27,531 nucleotides of DNA from Seminavis robusta (GCA_903772945.1 CAICTM010001531.1:1-27531); one strand, 5' to 3'; numbered from the stretch's first letter, positions 1 to 8,924 are shown. Numbers and translations are program-made. The notes: a model not told the origin generated them from the letters alone.

Positions 1-592
1 CTGTTTTGCAAAAGATTCCAAGTGTGACGGACTTCATCAAGGGCTCAATGTCAAGTTCCACGAATGAGCCACCCCTGCTTTCTTTGAGTATCTTGCTCTG
101 AATCCTCTCTGTCATTTGATGTGCAATCTTTTGCATTTCCACACGAGAGTGTGCCAAGAAGTCTGGATTGAACGTCTTGGTCAAAGCAAGGCGGTGCATC
201 CTCCAATCCTTCCCATTCAGGGCAGCTATACCACGTTCTCCAGTAACTCTCGCCATGTGCCTCTTGAGGAGCATAGGTCTGAACCTGTAAGACTCCTTGT
301 TTAGAATGGTCTTGGCATCATTGACATCAAAAACATAGAGGCTGGGCCTATCACCAAGCCAAACACCCACATGTCCGTGCTGGTCGGTGGACTCTTTGAG
401 CCAGGCCATTGTAACACGGAAATTACCATCCATGAGTTGAGCCAGGTGCCCCAACAGCCAGTGGCATTCACCTGGCATGGGGACATTGGGAAAAGGGCGT
501 TTTGTTTCACGATAGTAATGAATCCATTTGGAGCAAACCCAAACGAGCGAGACAGCTACTACTATGGTAGTTACCAGGATGGGATCTGCCAT
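1..592 (-). CDS. Cytochrome P450, N-terminal part (runs off the left edge)
   Basis: Reading the minus strand from the ATG at 592-590 gives 197 codons without a stop, ending at the window edge, so the 3' part is missing. Residues 5-19 form a hydrophobic N-terminal anchor (ILVTTIVVAVSLVWV). A basic stretch and a proline-rich hinge follow (KRPFPNVPMPGE, about 31-42), then the 'WLLGHL' segment usual at the start of the P450 fold. The helix-C signature WxxxR is seen as W-R-M-H-R at 130-134, followed by LALTKTFNPDFL, as in CYP4-like and related eukaryotic enzymes. The protein is probably an ER-anchored monooxygenase. The ExxR and heme-Cys motifs would lie outside the window, so subfamily and substrate cannot be given. 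The last bases before the edge could also be an exon end. Fairly sure of the family. Confidence 0.85.
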   Translation of the reverse strand, partial: MADPILVTTIVVAVSLVWVCSKWIHYYRETKRPFPNVPMPGECHWLLGHLAQLMDGNFRVTMAWLKESTDQHGHVGVWLGDRPSLYVFDVNDAKTILNKESYRFRPMLLKRHMARVTGERGIAALNGKDWRMHRLALTKTFNPDFLAHSRVEMQKIAHQMTERIQSKILKESRGGSFVELDIEPLMKSVTLGIFCKT

Positions 593-1215
593 TTTTGTTT
601 GTTTGTTGCTTCTGTGCTAAGATTAGCTCAAAAGTGCTTTTTGTGAGGAGAGTCCTGAAGCATTGGGAGACTAACGGAGGGTGAGTGCGAGAGTGCGAGA
701 GACATCCGGCTGCAAAGATGTAAAGATTCCCAGCGCTTTCGCGACCAATGCTGCAACGGTCCGATACAACCGAGGCACTCGGCATCCGGCAACGAAGTCA
801 GGTCGTATCCGGTTTGAATGTTGAAAAAGGATGGATGTCAGCAGATCGGCACCAAACGATTATTGGTCGTGGCCGAAAAAAGCAAACGGTACATCTGTTT
901 GGACCCCATCCACCGCAACCATGACAAAAGAAACGAACGGCGATACAACTGTGGCTTTGATTTTTAAAAAAGTGTATTATGATTTTAACCTGTTTTATGC
1001 AAGTCAACTGTAGTTCAGCTTCTCAATCACTTGTTGCAGGGTGGCGCCTGTGTATGCGTTGTATCTATGAATTCCTTTGTCGCTTTCCCATTGCTGTTGC
1101 CGTTTTCTTGTACGGTCCCCGAACCATGCATGAGGGTTCATCTCACGTTTATCGCTTGAACGATTCAATTCATCGTTGGGCTCACTGGATTGGCTTTGTT
1201 TCAGGTCAGGGCGTC
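593..1215. other. Intergenic region upstream of the P450 gene
   Basis: This 623-bp stretch lies between the P450 start and the 3' end of the next minus-strand gene. It should hold the P450 promoter. I see only short open frames of biased composition on either strand, no RNA gene and no repeat. Confidence 0.5.
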
Positions 1216-2661
1216 TTAGGCGTTTTCAAATGCCTTCTGGTTGCCGTTGTTGCGCGACGCGTAGTAAGTAATGAAAGCGCCCTGGCTGTCGATGAGGGGG
1301 ACACCCTCAACTCCCACAAAGTGATGAAGGAAGCAAGCCACCATAGTCTCTAGCACGGCTTCATGGACGTCCTTGTGGGAATCGCAACGACATCCACGGG
1401 TGTTGGTGCAAACGCTGCTAGAATTCGCCTTTTGCATGTACATGGTCTTGAGTTCGGTCATGAGAGGACTGGCGTTCATCTGACGCTGTAGCTCGGGTTG
1501 CGAGAGCAACTTTTGGATCATGATCTTTCGAATACGCTTGTGATCCTTGCGAGATTCCACCTGAATGGTAGGGGCGAGTGTTCCGGATTGGAAGAACGAG
1601 GCCATTTGCTCTCCCATTGACGAAAAGAAGCCATCAATGAACGGCTTGCTTCCATCAAATGTGAAGGAATGGTCATCATCAGCATCTTCCTCTTCCTCGT
1701 CGTCCGCCTCTTCCTCGGAGACAAAGTCGTCATCGTCAGTCAGAAAGCCGCCTTCCTCCGCCGTAATGTAGGCGTCCGTGTCAGGACTGCAGATGCTACT
1801 CAACGTCTCGTCTTCAGTGTCACTCTCCTCAACCTCCTTTGGCTCGGGCAGTTTCTTGATGTCTAGTAGCTTGGTCTCTACCATTGCAGCAAGGACCTTT
1901 GCTTCGGCGGGGCGGCTCACGTCGGGTAGATTGACAGCAGCGTCAGTAGCCGTTGCTGTGGTCACATTCTGGGCGGTAGCCAGAGCGCTCTCGCCGTGTG
2001 TTCCGGTTTCAGAGGTGTTGCTCACAAGGATCGTGTCACTGCTCATATTGGCCTCGTTGGAAGTGTCGTATGCGCTTTCAATACTGTCATCATCGTCGTC
2101 CATCTTGACGAGACACCCACTGTCCTTGCGGTTTGTTGCTGCTGCTGTTGTTGTTTGGGCGTCATTGTCATTGCTTTCTTGTTGTTGGCTGTTATACTGG
2201 GCAGACGTCTCCACCAGCTTTTGCTTGAGCCCCATAAAGACCATGTCGGTTTCACAGCGAATAATATCATCTCGGGTCTGTTGAATGGATGTCTGGCACT
2301 TGCGTAGAGTCTGAACCGACTCGGCATACTTGACAACGGTCTTGCTAGCATACTTGCGACGAAGCTTGTCACGACGGGTCAACCCCGTGGTGGTTTCCGT
2401 CACATAATCCACCAGAGAGTCTGATATATCCAAGTCGAGTGCCTTGACGAGATGTTTCATGTCTTGACTCTTGAGGTTGTTTTTGGCAATGTTGTTCATC
2501 TTGGTCATGATCTTTTTTTGGGCGGGAGAGGTCACCTTGTTGATGATGCTCGTCGATGATGGAGTTGGTGCCGGCAGGTCTCCTGCTGCTACAACAGCAT
2601 CAAAGGCAGTCTTCATCTTCTTCATGGCTCGAAGGCTGGAACTATTCTTGCCGCGTCCCAT
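1216..2661 (-). CDS. Acidic hypothetical protein (481 aa), function unknown
   Basis: I do not recognise this protein. The ATG at 2661 (MGRGKNSSS) is chosen because the open frame upstream of it, back to 3186, lies over the start and N-terminal coding region of the divergent ATP-grasp gene and reads as low-quality sequence. The N-terminal 120 residues are basic and rich in Lys, Met and Ser, with short helices. About residues 120-170 could form a coiled coil (KTVVKYAESVQTLRKCQ and following). The middle is low-complexity Ser/Thr/Ala/Asn with several Asp/Glu runs (MDDDDDS; EEADDEEEEDADDDHS), suggesting disorder. The C-terminal 150 residues are more ordered, with hydrophobic helices (FIDGFFSSMGEQMASFFQ; HEAVLETMVACFLHHFVG) and a small CTNTRGCRC cysteine cluster. 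No signal peptide or clear membrane segment. The clean 481-codon frame and divergent arrangement support a real gene. Confidence 0.7.
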   Translation of the reverse strand: MGRGKNSSSLRAMKKMKTAFDAVVAAGDLPAPTPSSTSIINKVTSPAQKKIMTKMNNIAKNNLKSQDMKHLVKALDLDISDSLVDYVTETTTGLTRRDKLRRKYASKTVVKYAESVQTLRKCQTSIQQTRDDIIRCETDMVFMGLKQKLVETSAQYNSQQQESNDNDAQTTTAAATNRKDSGCLVKMDDDDDSIESAYDTSNEANMSSDTILVSNTSETGTHGESALATAQNVTTATATDAAVNLPDVSRPAEAKVLAAMVETKLLDIKKLPEPKEVEESDTEDETLSSICSPDTDAYITAEEGGFLTDDDDFVSEEEADDEEEEDADDDHSFTFDGSKPFIDGFFSSMGEQMASFFQSGTLAPTIQVESRKDHKRIRKIMIQKLLSQPELQRQMNASPLMTELKTMYMQKANSSSVCTNTRGCRCDSHKDVHEAVLETMVACFLHHFVGVEGVPLIDSQGAFITYYASRNNGNQKAFENA

Positions 2662-2934
2662 GGTGGAAATTAACAGCTTTGACAAGGACGACAAGGCAGG
2701 GATAACAACAGTTGATGTGGCCAAAAGTGTGGGACTTGACCGTTCTCGTCTTCTCTCGCAAAGAAAATGAAACGTCCGAAAGAGAAAAACGTGACTCGTT
2801 AAGTCATGAATCGTTGTTAAGCCTTTTTCAAACTGCCGACTTAAATCTCCTTTTTGGATCTTTTCACGGAAGCACCCGTCACCCGTCACCTCCAAAGATT
2901 TGAGCAGCAATGAAGACCAAGATGAGATGATGAG
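2662..2934. promoter_or_regulatory. Bidirectional promoter region between two divergent genes
   Basis: The 273 bp between the minus-strand start at 2661 and the plus-strand start at 2935 must contain both promoters. It carries a tandem CACCCGTCACC-type repeat near 2876-2890 and an ATGA-rich tract directly before the plus-strand start. No TATA-like box stands out. Confidence 0.4.
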
Positions 2935-4290
2935 ATGATGCGTAATGAGGCACCTTCCGATGGTAACACTAATAAGGACACCTTGGCCATCTTGACTCTT
3001 CGAAAGCATCAAGATGGAATCTGGATCCATCGACTGGTGGAAGCTCTGCAGAAGCAGCAACAGCAGAAGAAAGATCCAGACGGTCTTCCTGAGATCCTCA
3101 TCCAAGTGGTTGTCTTGGAAGATTTCTTGCAAGGACCCTTTTGTGTTTCCTCTCCTCCTCCAGAAATAATAATCGACAGTGATCATCTACAGGTTACAGC
3201 TGGCACTCGTTGGATGGGATTGGTCAATCGAGTATCGGACGCCGCCGAACCTTGGCAGGTCAAAGCTTGCATGGCAGTGATGCAGATTGCCAGACTGGTT
3301 TGGAAGATTCCCATTTGGAATGGACCCGATGCCTACAGTCTGTGTACTCACAAGTGGTGTCATCACGTATTGTTCGCACAAGCCAACTTGGATTCCCCAC
3401 ACACAGTGGCAGCGCTTCAAACGAGCAGTTGTGCCAATGATGACGACGGGAATTGGATGAAGGAAGCCAAAGACGCCCCAGAGAAAGCTACATCCTCATC
3501 TCGCCACGACAATCCACAATTAGAAGTCAAGGCGGTAAACATGCTGCATCAGCTTTCTACAGAGCAAGACGATCACGAAACCAAACCAGCAACAACTCCA
3601 GCCATTCTCGACTATCTCATCAAACCGAATGCCGGTGGTTTTGGAGCAGGTATTGAACGTCGACAAGTCAAGATGATGGATGAACAGAATCATGCCGGTG
3701 ATCCAAGAAATCACACTCCTACATCATCAACAATAGTAACGGTACAGGGGAGACCAATCCCAAACTATTCGGATCGCTTTGTGCTGTTTCAAAATTATGT
3801 CCAGCCCAAGGATGGAAAGATCTTTCGCGTTTGGTTCCTCATGGGAAAAGTACAATGTGCCGTGGAACGGACTCTCGAAATACCACTACTCGAGGCATCA
3901 ACAGCAACAACAACAACAACAACAACAACAACCACCATCACATCCACAGAAGAATTCACATCGGGCTGTGTTGGTGGGGTTTGCCAACGTCAGCCTAGAA
4001 ACACGCCTCCTAGAATACAGCCGTGGTCTGTCCCAGAGGATGTACGGCAGGAAATGGAAGAGCAACTGCTCCCAGTATTGCCACCGGATGCTCATTGTGG
4101 TAGTGTCGAGTTCTTGTTGGCGGAGGAACCATCCAAGAGTGAGGAGACCACTAATAAGCCAACAACAACCTACAAGAGATTGTACTTTGACTTGAATTTG
4201 CTATCCACACTGCCAGTGGAAGAAGACCAACAAACTCCTGATCCTTGGCTGCAACTGGCAAGTGCTATTTGGACCTTTGTGAGGCAATAA
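2935..4290 (+). CDS. ATP-grasp domain protein (RimK / glutathione-synthetase-like)
   Basis: The 451-residue single exon resembles ATP-grasp carboxylate-amine ligases, which use ATP to form an acyl phosphate that is attacked by an amine or thiol. The N-terminal half has the pre-ATP-grasp pattern GLVNRVSDAAEPWQVKA (about 95-111), followed by PIWNGPDAYSLCTHKWCHH (about 126-144), where 'WNGP-AY-L--NK' is typical of the RimK-like branch. YLIKPNAGGFGAGI (about 227-240) fits the ATP-binding Lys and small-residue loop. FRVWFLMGKVQ and the C-terminal CGSVEFLL / YFDLNLLSTLP fit the strand and metal-binding Asp/Asn motif. Long inserts, including a poly-Thr run coded by a (CAA)n tract, separate these blocks. 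Two ATGs are adjacent at 2935 and 2938; either could be used. No targeting peptide is obvious. The substrate is unknown. Confidence 0.75.
   Translation: MMRNEAPSDGNTNKDTLAILTLRKHQDGIWIHRLVEALQKQQQQKKDPDGLPEILIQVVVLEDFLQGPFCVSSPPPEIIIDSDHLQVTAGTRWMGLVNRVSDAAEPWQVKACMAVMQIARLVWKIPIWNGPDAYSLCTHKWCHHVLFAQANLDSPHTVAALQTSSCANDDDGNWMKEAKDAPEKATSSSRHDNPQLEVKAVNMLHQLSTEQDDHETKPATTPAILDYLIKPNAGGFGAGIERRQVKMMDEQNHAGDPRNHTPTSSTIVTVQGRPIPNYSDRFVLFQNYVQPKDGKIFRVWFLMGKVQCAVERTLEIPLLEASTATTTTTTTTTTITSTEEFTSGCVGGVCQRQPRNTPPRIQPWSVPEDVRQEMEEQLLPVLPPDAHCGSVEFLLAEEPSKSEETTNKPTTTYKRLYFDLNLLSTLPVEEDQQTPDPWLQLASAIWTFVRQ
3904..3931 (+). repeat. (CAA)n microsatellite inside the ATP-grasp coding region
   Basis: About nine CAA/ACA trinucleotides encode a poly-Thr run between the second and third ATP-grasp blocks. 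It probably lies in a surface loop and may vary in length between strains. Confidence 0.8.
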
Positions 4291-4601
4291 TAACAGTGCG
4301 TTAAGGAAATAATGGTCAAAGACAAAACGGTGGAAAGCAAGTATAGATAGATGACGAATTGAAAGCAGAATGCGCCTCAAATTGACTGGCTAGGGCGAAG
4401 TGTGAGAATGTAAAACGGCGTGGTCAAAAAATAAAAGCCAGAAGTAAACCACATCATTATTGTTGATCAACCCAATGTCGTAGTATTTGGTCAATGGCTA
4501 ACAGCGCGCTCTGCCCACGCTCTCTTCGCTTCCACGGTCATTTTATTAACGCGAACGAGGAACGAGAGGGCACGGTCATCTTTTGCTGATTCGACTTCTA
4601 A
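4291..4601. other. 3' flank of the ATP-grasp gene
   Basis: This non-coding stretch runs between the ATP-grasp stop and the left end of the MITE. It should contain the 3' UTR. CACGGTCAT occurs twice, near 4535 and 4571. No gene is seen. Confidence 0.4.
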
Positions 4602-4962
4602 GAGCATTCAACACCGGGGTCACCCATAGCACAAAACCCAAATGGTCCGTGGCTTGACATACTCGCAGCAAGGCTATGCTTGCTGGCAAAAGAGAACCAC
4701 CTCGCACCTAATGTGATGTTATTGTGACGTCATTGATGATGTGGAAGCTTTGCCCCCTAAGTAAATTTGAATCCAATTAGTCAAATGGGTTTGGGTCGGC
4801 TGTTGGGGCTGTGCAAACAGTTCCGATTTGCGTTGGAGCTTATTACTCAACCCAAATCCCCAAATCGCATTTGACTCACTGGATTCAGGTCGGCCGGGGA
4901 TACTCCATGCCAACCATTTGGGTTTTGTGCTACCGTATGGGTGACCCCGGTGTTGAATGCTC
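4602..4962. mobile_element. Non-autonomous DNA transposon (MITE), PIF/Harbinger-like ends
   Basis: The left arm begins GAGCATTCAACACCGGGGTC at 4602 and runs to 4646. Its reverse complement is found at 4913-4962, identical except for a 5-base insertion (CCGTA) in the right copy. The element is flanked by TAA on both sides (4599-4601 and 4963-4965), a 3-bp target duplication. Long inverted ends starting GAGCATT plus TAA/TTA duplication fit Tourist-type PIF/Harbinger MITEs. A second, inner inverted repeat (4769-4787 against 4868-4886, 17 of 19 positions) shows the element can fold almost end to end. It is 361 bp long and has no coding capacity. A TGACGTCA palindrome lies inside at 4725-4732. Confidence 0.85.
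4725..4732. promoter_or_regulatory. CRE-like palindrome TGACGTCA inside the MITE
   Basis: This is a perfect 8-bp bZIP/CRE core. Diatom CO2/cAMP-responsive promoters use TGACGT-type elements bound by bZIP factors. It lies about 380 bp upstream of the methyltransferase ATG. A single 8-mer can occur by chance, so function is a guess. Confidence 0.3.
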
Positions 4963-5112
4963 TAAAGGACAATGACACCTACCGGTACATTATTCGCGGT
5001 GCTGTGCAATGGTGGTACCGGTATCTGCATGCATTGCGATGCAATCACGCAAAGGCAGAAACATCCCAACAAAAGAGAGCGGCGTTGCAGCTGTACAGTA
5101 ACAGAAAACAGA

Positions 5113-6207
5113 ATGGTACGGTTGATGGAGAAGAAAAGGCCGAGGGAGGAGAACCCCAACAACGACAACAGCAGCTTCTTTCCTAGGAGCTTATGGTTCT
5201 TAGGCGGTCTTTTGGCGGGAGCCCTTCCCAACTTGTTTGTGTCCGGTGCCTGCAGACAGTATGGACCTGAGTTTCTCAAGCTTTTGCAGAGCGCGGACTA
5301 TATCAGGACCCTTTCTTCAGAGAACACGACGACAAGTTCTCCTCAGACTGAAAGTACAACAACAGATATGCACACTGAAAAGGACAGTCAGAAAAGTGTG
5401 GACGATTGGGTTGGATCTCTCCTCTTTCCCCTGAACAAGCATGGCAAGCTGGACCTTCACCCGTCAATGCCCAACTTGATGATTGACATTCGTGCTCGCG
5501 AATCTGATTACCTGGCATGGCTACACAAAGACAATACGACATGTCTGATTTTGGTTGACCCACTTCCGGACAGCTATATTCCGCTGGCCATGAAAGTGGC
5601 AGAGCATGCTGTGTTAAACATACCCAAAGGACAGAGCTGGTTGAACCCACAATACAAACACCAAGCACTCATTATCCGTGCAGCCATGGGAGAGACTGAA
5701 GGAGTTTATGATTTTAATGTTGCAAGGGGACCTGCCTGTGGCTCTATCTTGAAAACCGCAAGAAACAATTCCTTTTGGTGTTTTGATTCCAAGGACACCA
5801 TCAAGACGGCTGTTTTACGGCTGGAACGAATTTTGGACCTAGTGCCACCTCATATCGACAATCTTCATCTCAAGGTTGATGCAGAAGGTGCTGATTTGAC
5901 TGTTCTCAAGGGTGCTGGTGATCAAATCAAAAAGTTTGGAACTGTGATCATTGAATGCGCTTACAGCAATGTCACCCGCCACGAAGGGGATTGCCATGTC
6001 CATGACGCTGTGAAATATATGGACCAATATGGGTTTGAAGCTCATATTTTGGGAAAAGGGAAAAACCAAGCCAACATCTTGTTTGTGCCACGCCAGAGTA
6101 CCATTGTTCTGCCACCTCTATTGAGAGTACACCGCTTGGCAATGAGTGGACTGTATCGCAAGTTGTATCAGCAGGCAGATCCATCAAGTGCAAGACCCTC
6201 AGACTGA
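5113..6207 (+). CDS. FkbM-type methyltransferase with N-terminal membrane anchor
   Basis: The 364-residue protein resembles the FkbM family of SAM-dependent methyltransferases, often acting on sugars, lipids or secondary metabolites. The ATG at 5113 (MVRLMEKKRPREE) is preferred: it gives a short basic cytoplasmic leader and then a hydrophobic segment (SLWFLGGLLAGALPNLFVSGA, about 26-46), so a type II anchor or uncleaved signal. An in-frame ATG at 4972 would add 47 residues of unconvincing sequence beginning just beyond the MITE. The catalytic domain starts near 'NLMIDIRARESDYLAWL', continues with 'CLILVDPLPDSYIPL' (SAM-binding strand and acidic residue), and has the FkbM hallmark LKVDAEGADLTVLKGAG about 75 residues from the end of the domain, followed by VIIECAYSN. 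The acceptor is unknown. ER or Golgi lumenal location is inferred from the anchor only. Confidence 0.8.
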   Translation: MVRLMEKKRPREENPNNDNSSFFPRSLWFLGGLLAGALPNLFVSGACRQYGPEFLKLLQSADYIRTLSSENTTTSSPQTESTTTDMHTEKDSQKSVDDWVGSLLFPLNKHGKLDLHPSMPNLMIDIRARESDYLAWLHKDNTTCLILVDPLPDSYIPLAMKVAEHAVLNIPKGQSWLNPQYKHQALIIRAAMGETEGVYDFNVARGPACGSILKTARNNSFWCFDSKDTIKTAVLRLERILDLVPPHIDNLHLKVDAEGADLTVLKGAGDQIKKFGTVIIECAYSNVTRHEGDCHVHDAVKYMDQYGFEAHILGKGKNQANILFVPRQSTIVLPPLLRVHRLAMSGLYRKLYQQADPSSARPSD

Positions 6208-6664
6208 TCGACTTGCCATCTTTGCTCATGTGATATTCAATTAATTCGAGTCACGTCCCTCACGTGGCTTTGCTACGCTTCTGAGGTCGTTTATTTATGT
6301 CTCTAGTCTAGATAATCGTCTAGCAACTAGCTACCGTAGCCCTTGGTGACGAAGAATTCCCAAAGTGCACGTTGCTGCTTCCGTACCGGTATACCGTACT
6401 CTTCTAGAACTACATCTGTAGCAACGTGCGCTTTGGACCTACTTGCAGCAACAAACGACCTTGAAGAAAGTAAAAGCTACTTCGTACGCAGCAGACTTTT
6501 CTGGAGTTGTTTGTGTTCAAAACTTGAGCAAATCATTATTTAAGTAGCTACCTCTGTTGTAGTAGACTGCACTCCACTTCAGTGTCTCTCTCTCTCTATT
6601 TTAGTTCTGCAGGTGATTGTTGATTGACGTTCAATACAGTTCGTTCATTTGGGGTCAATTTCAC
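6208..6664. other. Convergent intergenic region with an inverted repeat
   Basis: This 457-bp stretch lies between the 3' ends of the methyltransferase (+) and the ketoacyl reductase (-), so it holds both 3' UTRs and terminators. A 16-bp inverted repeat (6360-6375 against 6421-6436, 15 of 16 pairing) spans a 45-base loop that contains the palindrome CGGTATACCG. A short CT-repeat is seen near 6585-6597. No gene is supported. Confidence 0.45.
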
Positions 6665-7882
6665 TCACTGTCCCTTGACCTTCAAATCCTTGCGCCAAAA
6701 CATCAAACTCTCGAGAAGCGGATCGACACGCTTGTGAGCCGTCTTTTGGGGCTTGATGCCCTTGGCAATCATTTCATCCTTTTGCATTCCCTTCTTGCGG
6801 AACTTGATGGCGGTAGACAAGTAGTAGGCGACCATGTAGTTGGTAGGAATAAAGTTGTAAAAGACCCAGCACAGGGTAGCATGCAACCAAAAGGGTTGAA
6901 CGACCGGATCGTCGTGACCGATAAACCTCATGCTCATTTCCACGTACTCTTCGGGAGTAGGAACGGTGGCGGAGGGTCGCATCTTGCTCATTTTGGTAGC
7001 GACAAAGGACGGTGTGTGGCACTGGCAGGTGACGCCGCGACTGGAGTACTCGACATGGATGGATCGGGAAAACTTTTCTATGAATGCTTTCGAGGCTCCG
7101 TACTGGGCCAAGAGTGGTTGGGTGAACAGTCCGGCAATGGAGGAGAGGTTGATAATGGTGCCTCGTCCCCTCTTGGCCATGTCTTCGACGTAGAGTTTGG
7201 TCATCCAGGTGGTGCTGCTGATGTTCAATTCCGTCAACTGATCCACCTCCTCCGACTTGAGTTCGTGAAAGTAGCGTGGATAACGGTAACTCATGCCGAC
7301 ATTGTTGACGAGAACACCAATATCCAAATCCTTGGTCTCATTGTACAAGTGGTTGCGAACTGTTTCATCAAAGTTGGAGTAATCTACCACGACGTATTTG
7401 TAGGAGACGCCGTCATACTTCTTTTCTTCCATTTCCTCCTTCAATGCTTGGAGCTTGCTTTCCGTGCGACTGACCATGACAACACTGATTCCTCGCTTGG
7501 CTAATGCGTACACATAGGCCTTGCCAATGCCATCCGTGGCACCTTGGTGAAAGAAAGAAAAATAGATACAGAATCGAATCAAGATTTGTGAGAGTCAATG
7601 GGTCACCCAATCAAGTGAATGTACAGAAAGAGCAAGCCCAACAGGGAGTTGACTTCTTGTCTTCCATGGCTTCTTTTGTCAGGAAGGATACTCACCAGTG
7701 ACAAGGGCCCATTCTCCGAGCTTCTTGAGGTCCTTGGCAGGACGGAGGAAGTACACATAGATACTCTCCAGGATCTCCTTGGCGGTTCTAACAACGACAA
7801 CAAGACCCACAAGAATGCATAGCTGAACAGAGAGACCAGCCGAAGCAAAGGACTCCAAGAACGGTGTAACAAAGGCCGTCAT
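6665..7882 (-). CDS. Very-long-chain 3-ketoacyl-CoA reductase / 17-beta-HSD type 12-like SDR, two exons
   Basis: Exon 1 is 7882-7696 and exon 2 is 7542-6665, with a 153-bp intron (gtgagt...caag). Joining gives 354 residues. Residues 18-32 form a membrane segment. The join rebuilds the SDR nucleotide-binding motif VTGATDGIGKA (61-71), followed by LVNNVG (about 140-144) and the catalytic Ser and Tyr-x-x-x-Lys (NLSSIAG near 197; YGASK, Tyr210 and Lys214). The length, N-terminal anchor and C-terminal KVKGQ (a KxKxx ER-retrieval signal) fit the ER reductase that performs the second step of fatty-acid elongation, reducing 3-ketoacyl-CoA with NADPH. A steroid-type dehydrogenase of the same family cannot be excluded. 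The start at 7882 is the first ATG before the anchor. The gene is divergent from the F-box-like gene. Confidence 0.88.
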
Positions 7883-8132
7883 GGTGGTGGAACAAAAATG
7901 AGGAAAATGATGGAAAATGTGACGTTCAAAGGATTTTGCACCGCGACAGAATAACCGTTCAAAGATTTGAATTAAGTCCCGAGTGACTCGTCACTCGTCG
8001 GCTCGATGTTTTTCGTTCGTTCACAATGACACAGCAATTTCGTAGGAGGCATTCTTTCATCAAGCAGGGTCCAAACACAGCAAGCAGCAGCAAGAAGCTA
8101 CGATAGGCCGAGAAACAAAGAAGACGAACACA
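7883..8132. promoter_or_regulatory. Bidirectional promoter region with a GAGTGAC dyad
   Basis: These 250 bp separate two divergent start codons. A near-perfect dyad, GAGTGAC-TC-GTCACTC, lies at 7981-7996, roughly midway, followed by a GTCGGCTCG tract. The symmetry suggests a dimeric factor site serving both genes, but this is only inferred. Confidence 0.35.
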
Positions 8133-8924
8133 ATGGCAAAGACTGGAAAGAAGAAGCGTGTCGGTAGTGTCAAAGACAAACGACGATCCAAGAAAAGCAA
8201 AAAAGAATGCAGCCATCCAATGACAACAGTAACCTTGCCGGAGGATTGTCGTCGTCACGTCATGGAATTTTTGGATTTTAGCTCGTTGCTAGCCTTTCGG
8301 GCCACCGGAAAGAAGCCGAAAAAGCAGGCGGAATCACAATTGTTGCGTCGGGCCTTGTCCTCCTTTCCAATGACGGATGAGAATCACTTTCTGTTGGAGT
8401 CTGAGAATCCTCGTCCAGGAAACTCCGAATATGAAATCAAAGTGCGCAACGGTTTTACCACCGAGTGGCTGACGATGGAAGGGGTTGTGGACAAGGCCAT
8501 GGAATGCCCCCAGAGCAATCCAGTGAGTGACGAGATCAAGGCCGAGCAAAAGAAGGCTCTTCAAAGAAAGAGATGGTGGGCAGGAGACGATATCCTTGAC
8601 CCTCTAACAGTCGAGTTCTTCACACGAATCATCGATCTCTACAAACCTCTCACTCCCTTGTCAGCATGGCTCAAGATGGTGGAGTTTGGAATCGACGGCA
8701 AGATCGTGTCTGTGGATCTTATTAAAAGGTTGACTCCTTTGTACCAGGCAGTTTTCGGTCTGTTGATTCAAGCTTCCTCGATTCTCCTGGTGCGTGTCAA
8801 ATCCGACAGCTTCTCTTCAACCTGCAATTTGGAAACAGAAAAAGTTGCTCTTCTTGTACGCACAAAGAAGGGGCATAAGGTTCAGATTGAATTGAGTCGG
8901 ACAACACACAGATTTTGGTGGTGA
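8133..8924 (+). CDS. F-box-like hypothetical protein (263 aa)
   Basis: The N-terminal 28 residues are strongly basic (KTGKKKRVGSVKDKRRSKKSKK) and could act as a nuclear or nucleolar signal. The next segment, VTLPEDCRRHVMEFLDFSSLLAFRATGK (about 33-60), has the spacing of an F-box (LP-x-D-x-x-x-x-x-x-x-FL-x-x-x-x-L-x-x-x-R). This would make the protein a possible SCF ubiquitin-ligase adaptor, but the rest of the box is weak. The remainder has no repeat domain of the kind F-box proteins normally use for substrates. It includes a Trp/Lys-rich helix (KKALQRKRWWAGDD) and a C-terminal beta-rich stretch ending RTTHRFWW. It is a single exon in a good start context (CACAATGGCA). Coding status is fairly sure; function is not. 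Confidence 0.7.
   Translation: MAKTGKKKRVGSVKDKRRSKKSKKECSHPMTTVTLPEDCRRHVMEFLDFSSLLAFRATGKKPKKQAESQLLRRALSSFPMTDENHFLLESENPRPGNSEYEIKVRNGFTTEWLTMEGVVDKAMECPQSNPVSDEIKAEQKKALQRKRWWAGDDILDPLTVEFFTRIIDLYKPLTPLSAWLKMVEFGIDGKIVSVDLIKRLTPLYQAVFGLLIQASSILLVRVKSDSFSSTCNLETEKVALLVRTKKGHKVQIELSRTTHRFWW

Noticed and set aside
2662..3186. In-frame N-terminal extension of the acidic minus-strand protein
   Set aside because: It lies opposite the start and N-terminal coding region of the ATP-grasp gene, has poor composition, and a good ATG exists at 2661.
4972..5112. 47-residue upstream extension of the FkbM protein
   Set aside because: The extension begins right after the MITE and does not resemble a targeting or family sequence; the ATG at 5113 leads directly into a basic leader and anchor.
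6617..7504. Plus-strand open frame of 295 codons
   Set aside because: It is the antisense shadow of the ketoacyl-CoA reductase, whose SDR motifs are unmistakable on the minus strand.
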